Assembly: GCA_031264875.1 (NCBI GenBank)
Contig: JAISDK010000180.1
Coordinates: 1 to 6,550 of the forward strand
Direction: 5' to 3'
DNA from: Prevotellaceae bacterium
GTDB lineage: Bacteria; Bacteroidota; Bacteroidia; Bacteroidales; UBA932
Length of the DNA stretch: 6,550 nt
The translations under genes were made by a program, and so were the position numbers. The notes below the pieces were generated by a model. That model made no database searches and had not been told where the DNA came from. It was given only the letters and a program-made list of their open reading frames with translations. This document shows, in pieces, positions 6,230 through 6,550 of the stretch. The number at the start of each line of letters is the position of its first letter. Within the stretch, counting starts at the first letter, position 1.

Positions 6230-6258
6230 CAAAGGTATGAAATATTTTAATACAGCAA
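6230..6258 (-). promoter_or_regulatory. Bacteroidetes-type promoter for the RRM gene
   Basis: On the minus strand TACCTTTG (6237-6230) is an exact TAnnTTTG -7 box. A TTG at 6258-6256 lies 18 bases upstream in the place of the -33 element, with AT-rich sequence between. Transcription would start near 6222 and run through a long leader into the RRM gene. Confidence 0.65.
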
Positions 6259-6488
6259 TGAAAATTATTATTTTTTTTCACATTCGTCCAATAGCCGTTC
6301 CTTCAACAGTGATATGACCGATTTTTAGTATCGTCCGTAAGCGTATGAACTGTTGCATGTAAAGAACTACTGACGTGGATAATGTATATTGACGCCATAA
6401 GGCGTCCAATCCGGATAACCCCAAACAAGCATAGGAATTGTTGTGAAATAAATTGACTGTTTTCTTAATCTTTTGTGATAAAATATTG
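6259..6488. other. Gene-poor region with a small hairpin
   Basis: I see no convincing gene between the RRM promoter and the palindrome. The plus strand is broken by frequent stops. The minus strand has an open frame (6529-6278, 83 codons) starting MQDVQKVPSAKADG, but it runs through the palindrome and hairpin, lacks a promoter and matches no family I know. A 6-bp perfect hairpin with tetraloop ATAA sits at 6391-6406 (GACGCC/GGCGTC). It may be the eroded end of a mobile element or the 3' region of a gene to the right. Confidence 0.4.
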
Positions 6489-6508
6489 CCGTCAGCTTTA
6501 GCTGACGG
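6489..6508. repeat. Perfect REP-like palindrome
   Basis: CCGTCAGC (6489-6496) and GCTGACGG (6501-6508) are perfect complements around loop TTTA. On the plus strand AACTTTTT follows, so it could act as a plus-strand terminator, but no plus-strand gene precedes it. The same arm recurs at 6537, which favours a repeated palindromic element. Confidence 0.75.
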
Positions 6509-6536
6509 AACTTTTTGAACATCTTGCATTTCTTAT

Positions 6537-6550
6537 CCGTCAGCTAAAGC
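6537..6550. repeat. Second, inverted copy of the palindrome, cut by window edge
   Basis: CCGTCAGCTAAAGC at 6537-6550 matches the reverse complement of the first 14 bases-worth of the 6489-6508 palindrome, with the loop as TAAA rather than TTTA. If it continues with TGACGG, the two copies are 48 bases apart and in opposite orientation. Confidence 0.65.

Noticed and set aside
6278..6529. Minus-strand frame of 83 codons
   Set aside because: It reads through a perfect palindrome and a hairpin, has no recognisable motif, and is short enough to arise by chance.

Overview
The window looks like part of a chromosome from an anaerobic member of the Bacteroidetes, probably the order Bacteroidales. The evidence is a DUF3467 protein, a BatE-type TPR/SH3 protein, a single-RRM RNA-binding protein with a Gly/Arg-rich tail, promoters of the TAnnTTTG type, AT-rich spacers, and a near absence of Shine-Dalgarno sequences. 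Every gene I accept lies on the minus strand, so transcription runs from high to low coordinates.

In order of transcription: (a) 6550-6238 has no convincing gene but carries a strong palindrome at 6489-6508, the start of a second inverted copy at the window edge, and a small hairpin at 6391-6406. (b) A promoter at about 6230-6258 drives an RRM protein gene (6106-5759) through a leader of roughly 115 bases. That unit ends at a clear intrinsic terminator (5735-5703). (c) A second promoter (about 5625-5592) starts what looks like one operon: batE-like (5561-4797), inorganic pyrophosphatase (4780-4106), DUF3467 (4054-3743), etfB (3682-2807), an unrecognised very acidic protein (2774-2232) and etfA (2219-1203). 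(d) After etfA comes a 113-base spacer (counted to the TTG limit of the next reading frame) with a perfect 13-bp inverted repeat. It is followed by a small two-helix membrane protein with a bacterial PH-like domain (1056-517), and then by a gene that runs off the left edge (357-1) and may be a DNA-binding regulator.

Functionally the core is EtfA/EtfB, the two halves of an electron-transfer flavoprotein. Their motifs resemble the anaerobic, clostridial (potentially electron-bifurcating) type. A soluble pyrophosphatase in the same operon would pull PPi-releasing reactions such as acyl-CoA synthesis, which fits an acyl-CoA metabolism setting, but that link is inference. The acyl-CoA dehydrogenase often found beside Bacteroidetes etfBA is not here.

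The most unusual features are the acidic gene between etfB and etfA, the batE-like gene apart from the other bat genes, the 13-bp inverted repeat, and the palindromes at the right edge. I see no CRISPR array, tRNA, rRNA, complete insertion sequence or recognisable defence system. The window is mostly ordinary core-genome sequence with a few odd contexts.
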